Assembly (NCBI RefSeq): GCF_000003605.2
Contig: NW_003156238.1
Span: 257,410 to 291,818 of the forward strand
From: Saccoglossus kowalevskii
Lineage: Eukaryota; Hemichordata; Enteropneusta; Harrimaniidae
DNA length: 34,409 nucleotides
Direction of reading: 5' to 3'
Below the pieces are notes generated by a model. It was not told the origin of the DNA and ran no database searches. It worked only from the letters and a program-made list of their open reading frames with translations. The position numbers and the translations under genes were made by a program. Below are positions 34,409-34,409 of this stretch, in pieces. The stretch's first letter is position 1. Each line of letters starts with the position of its first letter.

Positions 34409-34409
34409 G

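Larger units (their letters stand above)
26044..34409 (+). mobile_element. Decayed Ty3/Gypsy element with Gmr1-like pol order (right end outside window)
   Basis: In order on the plus strand: 5' LTR, tRNA primer-binding site, gag with a SCAN-like capsid segment and zinc knuckle, aspartic protease (DSG), integrase (HHCC, D-D-E core, GPY motif), then the start of reverse transcriptase at the window edge. The usual Gypsy order has RT before integrase, so this matches the Gmr1-like group. Every coding part carries stops or frameshifts, and an opposite-strand LINE has inserted into it. It cannot encode working proteins. Confidence 0.92.

Overview
This is an AT-rich nuclear stretch of an animal genome. 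It has spliced genes with GT-AG introns, abundant microsatellites and decayed retroelements, and no operons. The best pointer to the host is a Ty3/Gypsy-type element whose integrase lies before its reverse transcriptase. That order is known from the Gmr1-like group described in deuterostomes, so an invertebrate deuterostome (hemichordate, echinoderm or amphioxus grade) is the most likely source. The species cannot be told from the sequence alone.

Positions 1-16,300 hold a tandem array of type-B carboxylesterase (cholinesterase-like) genes on the plus strand. Gene 1 (exons 2-8, 1102-6805) has no first exon inside the window. Gene 2 (exons 1-8, 9295-15663) is complete, encodes about 586 residues and starts with a signal peptide. 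Exon lengths and phases are the same in both except for small in-frame differences in exons 5 and 6. A broken exon 1 of a third copy lies at 16119-16287. Both genes carry a decayed second copy of exon 2 in the preceding intron. The introns also hold three copies of a roughly 165-bp TTAA-flanked MITE, several tandem repeats and a LINE C-terminal remnant.

Positions 16,300-26,043 are mostly non-coding. They contain one small minus-strand gene for an unrecognised coiled-coil protein (three exons, 18636-20196, about 198 aa), one orphan plus-strand exon candidate (22077-22306), an identical 146-bp tandem duplication, a long inverted repeat (24174-24965) and two diverged copies of a segment of about 0.75 kb (22640-23379 and 25213-26043).

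Positions 26,044 to the right edge are a nested retroelement. A decayed Gmr1-like Gypsy element (5' LTR, PBS, gag, protease, integrase, start of RT) runs off the window. A non-LTR retrotransposon of about 4.1 kb in the opposite orientation (29,119 to about 33,222) has inserted inside the integrase zinc-finger domain. The LTR starts exactly where the similarity between the two duplicated segments stops, so the order of events can be read: duplication, then Gypsy insertion, then LINE insertion. I see no CRISPR array, tRNA or rRNA gene.
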